Of a DNA stretch of 64,000 bases, positions 42,410 to 54,028 are shown piece by piece. The first letter of the stretch is position 1. The number at the start of each line of letters is the position of its first letter. This DNA is from Symsagittifera roscoffensis (taxonomy: Eukaryota; Xenacoelomorpha; Acoela; Convolutidae). Location of the stretch: positions 75,632,349 through 75,696,348 of the forward strand of contig NC_087062.1 in NCBI RefSeq assembly GCF_963678635.1, written 5' to 3'. The notes beneath the pieces are model-generated. The model was not told the DNA's origin. It worked only from the letters and a program-made list of their open reading frames with translations, and did not search any database. The position numbers and the translations under genes were made by a program.

Positions 42410-43620
42410 AATCTCCCCCAAAATGACACATAGGAAAGTAAACTCATTTAGTTGATTTTATTTTTTCGTCGTTTATTATTTTTTTTGGCGCCTGATTGTT
42501 CACATGCCCCAAAAAGTTTTGATATCAAATTCGATTGTTAAAAAAGTTATAGCTCAATTTAAGTTTCCTTGCTAGACTCATGGCAGAACCAGACTCATGA
42601 ATAACCCCACTGCCTTCCAAAATAAAAAACTTTCAAATAAAAATCTAAACATTTTCCCACGCGCATCTTCACCCGCACCGGAGTTCCATGGATAAAAATC
42701 GATTATAATGGAAAAATAGTGTCTAAATTGTTGTCATTAAAATCCATTATTGTTGCAAATTTAGACCACGTAATCGATTGTATTGTCATTATGATCGATT
42801 ATTTTCGTAAAATCATAATCCATTAAAATCCAATATAATGGATTATAATCCATTTAAAATCCATTGTAATGGATTGTAATCCATTTAAAATCCATTATAA
42901 TTGATTATAACGGATTATAATCTATACATTTTTAAACGGGGGGTGGGGGGGGGGGGTAAACGGGGAGGAAAACGGCGGGGGGGGTGTAAACAGGGAGAAA
43001 AGAGAAAAACAGGGGGGGGGGGGGGTAAACAGGGAAGGGGTAAACGGGGTATATAAGACCACATTATAAAGATTGAAAAGTGAAATGCAACACTTTATGA
43101 AGCCTAAAAACCTAATACGTAGCAACTGCACTAAACAGGAAATGCGATAACTTTGAAAAAAAAAGTTGTATATTTCATGACCAACCTCTCAAAAAAACCC
43201 ATTAGAATCGATTAAAACTGATTATAATGGAATATTTTGCCTCGAAAACAAGTTCCATTTTCTTTCAAAAATATTATAATCGATTATCATCGAAATTTAT
43301 TGAGACAGACCACGAGAATTCAATATAACCAATTATTATCCATGGAACTCCGGTGCGGGCAATTACGTTATACTTCGAGTCTTTATGCACCTTTTTCAGT
43401 CTCTCGATATTTTGCGCCTCTTTGTGTAACTTTTCATTGAATTAGCATATGGAAGAGCGAAAAGCGAACAGGTAGTTCGCCGCTTACGCTACACTATGAC
43501 TGTAAACATATGCATAGATAGGATTTTAACTCTCTTTGATAGTTCCTATAGGCAATTGTTAAAACCGCATAGCTTCACAAAGTAGGGTTGCAGTTGAAAT
43601 AACTTTTTGAGTCGAGTTCA
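42410..43620. repeat. Segmental repeat, unit 1 (carries a TIR element)
   Basis: The left part (42410-42620) matches 43787-43995: ATCTCCCCCAAA, GGAAAG, CACATGSSCCAAAA, TTTGATATCAAAT, GAATAAYCCMACTGCCYTCCA. The part after the inserted element (to about 43620) loosely matches 45650-45870 (CGCTTACGCTA / CGCTCACGCTA, CATAGCTTCA). An inserted element fills 42672-43359. Confidence 0.6.
42672..43359. mobile_element. Non-autonomous TIR element, CCCGCACCGG termini, 688 bp
   Basis: The first 24 bases (CCCGCACCGGAGTTCCATGG and four more) are repeated in perfect inversion at the right end, and CA flanks both sides. The arms are filled with ATAATCGATTATAAT and AATCCATTATAATGG palindromes. The centre (42939-43045) is a G-tract region with four copies of GnTAAACRGGG. 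There is no transposase frame. Confidence 0.8.
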
Positions 43621-43786
43621 AAGCATCAATATATTTCAGAATCCATTTTGAGCAGGACTAATTCCTAAGGTAAATGGACTTTATTACTCAACCTAATTCC
43701 TGCCTACGGCATTCTGACCCCTAGAAACGGCCAACGAATTCAGCCTAATTTATGCTCCTGCAAAAAAAGTTTGAAATTGAGAACGA

Positions 43787-45870
43787 TCTCCCCCAAATTG
43801 GCTTAAGGGAAAGAAAACTACTCTGGTTATTTTTTTATTTATTGTGTTTTATAGGTGCCTATCGATCACATGGGCCAAAACAATTTGATATCAAATCTAA
43901 ATTGTCAAAAAAAACGTGTGGCCCATTTTTAAAAAGCAACACTCTAAAAGACTTATTGCAGTACAAGGCTACTGAATAATCCAACTGCCCTCCACTTGGT
44001 CTGATATAGATTATTAAAAAATTGATTTAATTTCTAGGGAGAAATCAAATCATTCCCCTTTCTTAATTGTGTTCTGTTATGTATTGCGTCTTTAAATGTC
44101 TTTTTATTTTGCGTCCCGTACTGACAAAAATGGTTTTGGATCAATTTAAATTGATTTTAAATCAATTTTAAATTGATCCAAATCGATTAACAATGTACAT
44201 TTTACGAACTTAAAAAGATTTTAAATCAATTTAATTCGATCTTTTTGAAAATTTTAAATCAATTTAAGTGTCTAAAAATCCATTTAAATCGATTTCGATG
44301 GATTTTCCGGCTCACTAAAATCCATCCGAATCTCACTTAAATCCATCAAAATATCACTTAAATCCATTTTAAATCGATTTAAATTGATCTTTCTTCAAAA
44401 CTTTGGACCAATTTAAGTGTCTAAAAAATCGATTTAAATCGATTTGGATGGATTTTCCGACACACAAAAATCGATTTTTTTGCTAACAAGGCAAGAAAAC
44501 ATGATATTTACAAAACTAATTGAAATACTTTATTCTTGATTTTTTAAATAAAAACACACGTGCCAGATCTTTTAGAATTCAAGAAATAAATAAAAAATAT
44601 TAATTTAAACCAGATTTTGAGCTCAAAAATATGCTATCAAGTTATTAAAAAAACTATCAATGTAAATCAGTTAATGGGCAAAAATCAATGTATTAAATAG
44701 AGAAAAGGTCGCTAAAAATCAAAATTTGAGCTCAAAAATATGCAACGAAAATCTAGAAAATCATCATTATAAATCAGATTTTTTGCTATCAAAAATATTA
44801 TCTGAAAACGATTAAAAGATTTAATTGACACTTAACTTCAATGAGAAGAACGATAGTCAGATCGACTCAAAAATCATTCTTAAGTTTTGAAAGGTTCAAA
44901 ATATTTGTACATGTTGTTATAATCATTTGAGTGGCATTTCATTCTCAGGTGCCATTCATTTAAACGATTAAGTTTTGAGTTATTGAAACAGATGACGGGT
45001 GAGTAGAACTTTGGCAAAAAATTACTAAAAGATGAGTTTTTGTTTCAAAATTGGAAGAAATTTGACACTTCAAGAACAATAGTTAAAAATCAGTATATAT
45101 TAAACCTCAAAAATTTGGTATAAAAAGTAGCATATACAAATTTAATATACAATGATTGGCACCAAAGGCGCCATAGATTTTTTTTCTTGGGCCGATCCAA
45201 AAAATAGTACCAAAGAAGGAGTCTTTTGGTAAACGGGGGAATTTCTGAAGGGGTAGTCTATAAAAGTCAAAATTGAAGAGCAGCCATCACTCGTCGCATC
45301 AAGGGGGGATTTAGGGATGGTGTGAATAGGGGGGGGGGGGGGGTTGTTGGTCCTATTTTTCAAGCAATTCAGTCAATTTTGGTATCTGTAACGACACATA
45401 ACAAAACTTTTCAATTTTTTTCAAAAATTTGAAGAAAAAAAAATTTAAAAAAATGATTTAAATCGATTCAAAATCGATTTAGATCGATTTCATTCAGGCC
45501 AGATTTAAGATCGAAATGATTCAATTTAAAATCGATTGAATGTTTCTTTTTGATTAACTTACTTTTTCTACAACTTAAATCAGTTTCAATTTAATCTGCA
45601 TACTTCTTTCATACTAAAATTGATCTAAATCCAATTTTGTCAGTGCGGGTCTCTTCAAGGGTTATATTTCGCGTAACTGCATGCAATTTTATGCAAGTTA
45701 TGGAACTTCATATTGGACCTATTTCAAAAAAGATTGGATGTACCTTCCGCTCACGCTATGCTTCAGCAGAAATTAGATTGTTTGCGCTCTTCTAATATTC
45801 CATTCCTACTAAAATGTTTCAAAACCCCATAGCTTCAAAAAAATTGCTGGTGAATTATTTTCAGATGGCA
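43787..45870. repeat. Segmental repeat, unit 2 (carries another TIR element)
   Basis: Second copy of the sequence around 42410-43620, in the same orientation. It contains the element at 44115-45649 at the corresponding place. Divergence is high. Confidence 0.55.
44115..45649. mobile_element. Non-autonomous TIR element, CCCGTACTGAC termini, 1.5 kb
   Basis: The left end CCCGTACTGACAAAAATGG and the right end CCAATTTTGTCAGTGCGGG are inverted repeats. Next to both ends lie arrays of AAATCGATTTAAAT and TTTAAATTGATC words (44130-44480 and 45440-45620). The middle has a G-run near 45330 and a stretch (45150-45250) resembling the hAT-like miniature family. No transposase frame is seen. Confidence 0.75.
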
Positions 45871-47185
45871 AGGAAAGTTTTCAAAAGAGCTAGTTGAAAG
45901 TTTATGTCTAAAGAAAAAAAAGTCTATATTTTCTTTGAAGGGCCGAACAACCCATTTGTAGCTCAACATTTAAATTTTTTCTTCTTTATAAAGTTGAGAT
46001 GATATTATTTAATAAGAAGAACCGCAAATGTTCGTGAAGCTCTGAGTTAAGAAGATTCGGATATGTTTAGGTTGTTCAATAGTTTAAAAAAAGTTTAAAG
46101 TTTTGGGTTCCATTTTTTTCAGTTTTTTAGGTTCCGTTTCTGTTTTCAAATTTTGAGCGCCATTTCTTTAGTTTTGCATACATGTTTAAAAAATTTTTCT
46201 TATTTGCATTAATTTATGAGGCCTTTTATAGTAATGTTAACTTATTTTTGTGACCCTCTTAGTCTAAAATAATATTTTTAAAAGTAGAAAAAGTTTGGAA
46301 CCAGGGTGGTCCACTCTTTGCACCAGCTAACTCTCAATTTGTTGAGGAAAATAGAATCGAATATATATCTGGCGCCGACTTTGCACCCGTCATTATAGTT
46401 ATTTTTCAATTAAAACAAGTGCTTATTATTCATTTCGACTCAAAAAGCGGTCAACTTCAGCCTGCTTTCTTGTAACCATTTTCCCCTTTTTGACAACGAC
46501 CAATATCTGCGGTTACTCACACACCGCTTGTTCAACACCGGTCATAAGGTGAAAAATAACTAATTTAACTGGTTGTATGGTTTGATTGTATTACAGATAA
46601 ACAGTTTCCTCTCCACGGCCCGTCAAATCAAATCGCTTGAACGGCCTCTAATCAGAACTGCAAATGGAAAAATAGCTTTTTCTCATTTGTGGAAATGAAT
46701 GTTACCTCTTACCCACATAGCTTACGCTGAATTCACAACAGAAAAATTACCTACTCTCGTTTTTTTGCCTTCGTTGAACGCATGTCAAAATAATTGTTTT
46801 TTATTTCGTCTCAGTTTTCATTTAATCACTTCTTTAAAATCCTGAGCTCAAAAAAGCTTTTCATTTGCGTGGAATTAGTTGAAATTAAAATTAAATGCTT
46901 GTCTATTAGGATTTGTACTATAGACTTTAATTCAATAGACTTTTCTTTGATATTAGATCAGTTTAATTGTATCAACTATTTTTAGAAGTTCTTTTTTATT
47001 TAATTTTATTTTAGTGAAGAGTGTTGTGGACCCTGTGCTCTGTGAATTATTGATGACGCTCGCGGCAAAAATATATTTACTCAGTCTCCAACATTGCGAT
47101 CAAAAGACAACTTGAAAATACTTAAAATCGAACGCCGGCTTATTTCTCATTCATTGACATCCAGATCCAGATCTTCAGAATCAAA
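45871..47185. other. Upstream region of the amine receptor gene
   Basis: No coding region seen. A possible 5' UTR acceptor (TTTTATTTTAG) lies near 47014. In the frame of the receptor a TAA occurs at 47123-47125, so the ATG at 47186 is the first usable start. No promoter is identifiable by eye. Confidence 0.5.
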
Positions 47186-47528
47186 ATGTCCATAGTTACA
47201 ATTTTGCAAGAGCAAATGGTTACTTCGAACAAAGTTTCCTTAAACAGCAGTAATGATTTGCCTTCGTCGGATCTCAGTCTTAACCAATCAGAGGGCGAGG
47301 ATGCGTTTGAACCAATGAGAACCACTCGCGAGTGTGGGTGGTGTTACTTGCTGCTGGGCTTTGTGATTCTGTGCACGATGTTGGGCAACCTGATGGTATG
47401 TTTGGCAGTCATCTTCGACAAGCGACTGCAGAACATCACTAACTTCTTCCTAGTGTCGTTGGCAATGACTGACATGGGTGTGGCTGTTCTAGTCATGCCC
47501 TTTGCTATCGTGGTCGCCTATAACAGCG
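47186..47528 (+). CDS. Biogenic amine GPCR, exon with TM1-TM2 (5-HT2-like)
   Basis: This exon encodes the N-terminus and first two membrane helices of a rhodopsin-class receptor. The start is the first ATG after an in-frame stop. The ~50-residue extracellular N-terminus has NSS and NQS sequons. TM1 holds the GN signature (TMLGNLMVCLAVI). TM2 holds NFFLVSLAMTD, matching the NxxLxSLAxxD pattern. The exon ends after AACAGCG at a GTAAGATC donor, in phase 1; the reading frame seen beyond this point is intron. Joined to the exon at 59816 it gives the codon GGT and restores the usual first extracellular loop with Trp. The receptor would act at the cell surface, coupling amine binding to G proteins. 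Confidence 0.9.
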
Positions 47529-48693
47529 GTAAGATCGCATCTGTTCCAAAGATGTATCAATGTTATTTTGGATCAATATTAACATATGTGTCAATAAGTA
47601 ATTGCATGCATCAAAATTATTATGTCATGAGTGGATGGAGAATAGGGTTTTTATAGTGCTTTCATAGAAGATAAAAAATCAATTGATTGGACCCAAAACA
47701 TATCGATACTTTCTGTATAGATATTTTCTATACAATTGTACGTTTAAAATTTAGCTCGGCCTGGGAAATTACCACACAAAAGCATCAACCTGTCGAATGG
47801 CATCTCCATCAACAAAATCTAACCGCCGTACTACAAGGTATCAGCCTGTCGGGTGGTATCTTCATGAGCAAAATCTACTCGCCTACTTTTTTAAACTAGA
47901 TCATATACTCAAAAAGGACCGCAAAAAACTTAAATATCCTAAAAATGTTTTAAAAAAAGAAAAAAAAATTGAGAACTAACGCAAAAAAAAATAGTTTTTA
48001 GCTGTTGTCTAAAAATCAAAATAAGATGACCGGAAAAAAGTTATAACAAAGGGTTGGAAGTTTACGATAACATACTTAAAAAATGTTTGTTTTCACAAAT
48101 ACAGACGTCTATTATTTTATGAAAAACAAGTCCGAAAAACCATTGGAAATTGTTAACGCTTCAAAAAAGAATATCTTTATTCAATTGCAAAAACCTATTT
48201 TTATTCGATTTTCTTTTTGCCCTTGTAGTAAGTTAATTTTCGCTGCGAAAAATTGTTTTTGTTATGTCTGTGTTTATAGTATCTCTTATCTCGTGTTGAA
48301 CATTGTGGTACACCATAGTTGATTCAACTAATGATGGCCAAAAAACTATGATCTATTTTTTTTATAAAGCAACAAGCTGTTCAGATCAATTTCAGGAAGC
48401 ATTTTGAAGTACTGAAGTATTTTGAGCTTTTTGAAGACCAGCAATTGAAAGTTTAAACACAAGAGTTAAACAAAAAATTAGTTAAGGGGCAAAAACTAAC
48501 GAAAAAATAGTGCGAATCAGTTCCTTTTATTTTTTTTGTTTTTCATGATTTTTTGGCTCTAAGCTATGTTTCAAATGCAGAAAAAGAACCTGCATGTTAT
48601 ATTAATTCTTTTTCAGAATGTTTTTTTATTGCCAAATTCCTAAGTTTTGAAAAAAATTTTCTGAAATTGCTTTTTTTGCCAAAGACTTTGAAC

Positions 48694-48983
48694 AGGGGCG
48701 GTTTCAGGATTTTTTTGAGAAGGGCGGAATTTACTTTAAAAAATGAACATTTAGTCGATCATTTTTTTTCGACCAAATTGATTTTCCGAGCAGTTCCAGA
48801 AAACTGTAAAAACCTTATTTTGACCAAACGCAAGGTTTCGAAAATACAGCGAGTTGCTCAGACAGCGAGACAACATTTGAAAAAAAAACAGCGAGGTTTT
48901 AAGTTTGATCGGCCAAAAAAAAGATGTAAAATAATACTTAAAATGAAACCCTTTAGTTTATGAGTGGGTCGAAACCCTGAGAG
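48694..48983. mobile_element. Left half of a hAT-like miniature element
   Basis: CAGGGGCGGTTTCAGGATTTT, then GACCAAATTGATTTTCCGAGC, then GGTCGAAACCCTGAG near the end, in the order seen in the 702-bp element at 37747. The right half is missing. The next element (48984) begins at the break. Confidence 0.6.
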
Positions 48984-49627
48984 CCCGTACTCAGGAGTAT
49001 TTCTGTGCAAAATCTGAAATTTTTTATTTCTTACATAAGTTGGTTCTCAGATCTGAAGTTCTTTATTTCAGATTTTGATTAGAATTTACAAAATTTAGAT
49101 ATGAAATTTTGATCTAAAATAGAAAATTTCAGATCTGAAATAACCTGGAAAAACAAAATTTCAGACCTGGAATTAGATCTGATAAACACTTTATTAAATT
49201 ATAAGTTATGCATTTCGAGCAAACGATTGAGTTTTTTTTGGATGTTTCTATAATACACAATTATATTTAGATAAACTAGTGGTAAAAAAAACTTCCGAAT
49301 AACTTAACAAACAGTTTTTTTAACTAAGTTTTTTGTTTAACTGTGTTAAGTAGTTCTCAAAATATGTTAGAACACTTGTCAAATTTTAGATTGTCATGCG
49401 CTACTTATGCGTTTCTAATGCTTACCTCTTGCTGGGGGAAACATATTTTGGCAGTCTCCCATTTGAGACTTTGCTGAGTACCTGCTAGTAGCTAGAAAAA
49501 GCAATCAAATACAAAATTATATCAAAAATAGCAACAATTGTGTCAGAATCATTAACTTTTCAGATCTGAAATTCAGATCTGAAAAAGATTATTTCGCATC
49601 TGAATTAGAACATTTACTAGGTACGGG
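48984..49627. mobile_element. Non-autonomous TIR element with AGATCTGAAA palindromes, 644 bp
   Basis: Termini are CCCGTAC and GTACGGG, with AG on both sides. The arms carry many copies of TTTCAGATCTGAAA and half-sites (AATTTCAGATCTG). There is no coding frame. The terminal sequence is like that of the elements at 42672 and 44115, but the internal palindrome is different. Confidence 0.65.
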
Positions 49628-52600
49628 AGCAATTGTTCAATGGAGCAATTCTGGGAAATATTTGATATAGTAACAAGGTCATTAGGTTGCTATACAAATA
49701 GCACAAAATGCTCGTAACTGAAAAACTCGAAACTTTCAGTACCCGGATTACGATCAAAGGCTTGGATATGATACTACAATTAACAATCAGCGAATTTTTA
49801 GGAAAAATTAGACACTTACGCTTAGAAGTAAACTGGTTTGAAAATTCAGAATTTTGGCTCTCTTTTGACACTGAAACAATAATTGGGTACAACTTTTTGG
49901 AATCTGAAGAAATTTTTATATGATACTTAGATTTGCGCTATGTGATCCTGCTTTCTCTTTCCATTAGAGTTTTCAGAACATTTTAGATGGTTTCTCCTGT
50001 CCCAAAAATAACGCTAGACTCGATCAGTTTTAATAAGTGTTCTATATATTTAAAAATGCATCAGATATTTTTTTTTCAGGGAAAAACTAGTTTGCTGTTT
50101 TTCCCAGAATTCAATCTAACAAAGACAAAAATTTTCCTTCTTTATAAATGTAAAATACAAACAAAAAATTATCATTGGAATACCACATTTTACCATTTGC
50201 GGGCTTTCTTTAGAACAATTTCAATAACCATTTGCAATTTTTGTTTAGAAAATTCCAAACTGAGCAAAAAAAAGCATATTTCCCTAAAATTTTCAGTGAT
50301 GTGGTCGGAATTATAACAAGAATCGAAACATAGATAAAAATACCTAATAGCGGTGCGTTTTATCACTGATTCAATTTTTAAATAAAATTTTTGAATTTTC
50401 ATTAATAATGTTGCTCGAAATGATCAGAAACAAAATTGCAATTTTTGTTATTACGTGATCAGATGACGTTTTGTCAATTTATTCAACTTAGGCGGATAAT
50501 AATTTTTGCCAAAAAAATTGAGCCATTTAACGCTGACCAATTGTTATAAGCAGTTGGATATAACCAGCTTGAAGCTAAAAGTTTAAACCTCCATGCGCCA
50601 GTTATTTTAGACAAGTTAACTGATTAAAGTGTCTTAAAATCAGTGGTGATTTCTCATTGAAATTTTTTTTTGTCGAATAATTTTTGGGGAAATAAATCTA
50701 ACTATGTAAAAAAACTCAGCGAATCAAGAGCGTCTGCACTTATTTTGGATTTAATGAGGAGTTATTGACAACTAAAACTGCCAGGTTTCGGGAAGACTCG
50801 CCATTTCTAAGTTTTAATTCATTAACTTTTTAACTTCTTCCAATTTTAGAAAATTTTGCCCTGTCAAGGTTGATATACTATCATCTTTGCGCCAAATTTT
50901 AACAAAATTAGCGTCTCTATTGAAACTTGTTGCTTAGAAATCACTACTCCCGTTGGTTCAGATAGTAGTACCCCCTATTATACATGTCATTGAAGTTTTT
51001 GTCAGCTGTGATTTTTTACGGATCCTTTAGGTACTCAGTACTTTAAAAATATTTTACAGCGACTCTTCTCACTTGATCATTTTTTTGTTTTCGCTCCCTT
51101 AGATTGGACTGTAAAAACATGACTATTTCTTGGTACTTGCACTATTCTAGCTTAGATAGTAAAATTTAGTCATCAATTTCGACAGTTCTCACTATACTCT
51201 TAGCCATTGCAAGGCCATCACTAAGGGTTAGGTTTATCAAGAAGCACGATTATTTAATGATAGCAACCTGATTAGCTACTCATCTTACGAATCCGAGTTT
51301 TTTTAAACCAGCGCGTTTATTTAGCTTGGATAGTAAAGTTTAGTTAATTGTAACACTAAATTTCTTAATACACCCGAGACTTGTGGACACTAATTTCTTT
51401 AAGTAATGCAATGACAAAGTTTTCAAAGGTACATATTATTGCTTGTGCAGTTGAGTAGCATCGCCAAAAACAAAAAAAAAATTTTCAGCCAAAACTCAAG
51501 TTCAGTTATCAGTTTAGCATTTAGCGCATAGTTTTCTCAAGACTTTTTGAGCATACTCGTTTAAATCAGGTCTTGCAAACAATCGGGGTTTGTCTATTTT
51601 TCTAATTGATATACAACCGTTTTTTTTTAAAATTGGTTCTTCGAGAAAAAACAAGCAAAGTTGAAAACAATTTTAAAAAAAGCTTCATAAATTGTTGTTC
51701 AAGCCTATAGCTTTTTTCATTTTTTTTTAATTTTCATTTTTCTAGTAGTTTGCTGTCTTTTTTGTAACCCTTCATGTTTCAAAAATTTACACAGACGCAA
51801 ACTGGTGCTTCACATTTTTTGCGCTACAACACAAACATAACTTGACAAATTAGCAGACCAAAAATTGAAGATGAAAACCGCTAAAAAACTTTAAAATGTC
51901 GTAAAAAGCTATATCTACCAAAAAGTTTATACCTTCATGTTTGAACTACATGATAACCAAAAAAAAACGGGAGAAAATGTGCATAGAAATGAAGCGATTT
52001 TCAAATCGACAAAATTTGAGATCTAAATAGATGATTGAAACTTAAACTGTAAGAACGCAGCAAAAAATAGATAAAACAAAGAGGTGTTAAAAACTTTACT
52101 AAACAATTTATATTGAAAACCTCACATGGCTAAGGAATTTGTTTCGTTCATTCACTGATGCAAAATGATGCTCATAAGCCGACAAAGTATGAACTGAAAA
52201 AAATTCAAGCCTAGTGAGAAAAAAAACAATCATGTTAGTATGCCGAACCAGAGTTGATATGATTGAAATCAACTTGAAAAACGGATTGAAAATCAAACAA
52301 GCTGAAATTTGTTTGTTGGTTCACAAAAGTGTAATTTTGAGAAAATGAAACAAAGACTTTTTCTGTCATATTGTTTACAAAAATAAGTCTACGTTCTGAA
52401 ATGATAACGCTTGCTAATTTGAAGCAAAAACATTGCATAGGTAATAAATCAGTGCACAAAAATCTACGGACCAAACGAATATTTAAAAAAATTGACAAGG
52501 TCTTTCTTTTCTTTGAAAAAGTTTTCATTTACAATTTTTAAAAAAATTGAAGAAATCTTGTAACACAATTACCTCTACCAATAGGATTTTAGAAAAAGCA

Positions 52601-52726
52601 ATCGAGTAAAAAGAAAAAGTCGAATGTTTTTGTTTGTGCTACGGGAACCAAACCGATTAAGAAACAGACTAACGATAGCCAGAAAAAGCAGATAGTTTTT
52701 GATTTGAAAAAAAAACTGGTCGCGCA

Positions 52727-52924
52727 TTACGAGGCCAAACTGTGCATTTTGTGCATTGTAAGCGGATCCCGCTACAAGGACGCTCCCTTTGTTCTTCTTT
52801 TGTTCTTTACTTTTCTTTGATCGTTCCGACAAAATTTGAACATGTTTAAAAACTTGACTCTGGAATCCAGGAACATACAGACACAAAATTGTGCTCCTAT
52901 CCAGTGCACAGTTTGGCCTCGTAA
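52727..52924. mobile_element. 198-bp miniature inverted-repeat element
   Basis: It has perfect 20-bp terminal inverted repeats, TTACGAGGCCAAACTGTGCA and its complement. The right-hand 80 bp (GTTTAAAAACTTGACTCTGG and on) recur at 40610-40708 and, inverted, at about 635-720. No target duplication is evident. It is non-coding. Confidence 0.8.
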
Positions 52925-53577
52925 GGCGGTCGGATTGCAATCACGGGCCTTTGTTGTCTCAAGTTGGTGAGCAACATCTACGCCAGATGCGCTGGGTGGT
53001 TGATTGATTTCAAAATTAATATGAAGCAAGATGAAATATCAGCGAAATCTTGTGCACAAAGTTGCTTACTGGAAAAAGACTAGCACCCTGTTGCAACGCC
53101 ATTGCTTATCGCTTTGTGGCCTATTTGCACAGAAAAGCTGCAAAAATATCAATGTCTAATATATCGCACCAGTCTAATAGCTACTAAACGTTTGTTGCTT
53201 TTTGCTCTGTAATGAAGACCCTATACGTTAAAAAAAAGCAGACTACATGATGTCCCTTCCCCTAAGAAACTGCCAGGACTTTTCATTTGAGACTGATTTA
53301 TGTGATACAACACCGCGTAGTGATCATTTGAATGTGAATTCATCATGAAAATCATTTGACACTACACGATCAATGCGTATCGAACTAAAAGTTTTCTGTT
53401 TCACGAGTGTGTTGTTTACTCAAAACCTCCATCCTCTTAAAACGAAGGAATCAAATAATCACATGAAATAATCACGCATTTCTTAAAATTTCATCCCCAA
53501 ATTATCCCCAGAAATCCAGAAATGTTTGAGACCCCCCAGAAAAGCAATATTGTCTCCTTAGTTTGAGATAAATCATG

Positions 53578-54028
53578 ACCATGAGCAGGGGCGGATTTAG
53601 GGGGAGGGGGGGGGGGGGGGCGGACGCCTCTTTCCCTCAGGGATTCGACCCCCTGCCGACCCAAAGGGTCCCCCCTTTGATACTTTTTCAGAAATCCATT
53701 TTTGGCCAACTGACCCTAAAATTTTTCTAAAGGCGCCTTTGGCGCCAATATATGCTAACTTTGAGGGGGAGCGCGCGCCAAAAAAAAACGCGATTTTTTT
53801 GTAAAATTTTTTCAAAAAGTGCCCAAAAACAGCTTTTTTGATTGTTTTTTCAAAAATTTGCCTGCGGCGCAGAAAATTAACCAAAATAGGGGCAAAAAAG
53901 AGCTTTGGAGAGCTCGAAAAATCAATTTGGTTGACCTAAAAAAAAAGTTCGTCAAAATTTTGGAAAATTTTTTGAAAATCCGCCCCCCCCCCCCTCGAGA
54001 AAATCCTAGATCCGCCCCTGACCATGAG
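53578..54028. mobile_element. hAT-type miniature element with 8-bp target duplication
   Basis: The element proper is 53586-54020 (435 bp), starting CAGGGGCGGATTTAGG and ending CCTAGATCCGCCCCTG. It is flanked on both sides by ACCATGAG, an exact 8-bp duplication, which is the hallmark of hAT transposases. The interior has the CGACCCAAAGGGTC block and GGCGCCTTTGGCGCC-like sequence shared with 37747-38448. It has no transposase. Confidence 0.9.
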
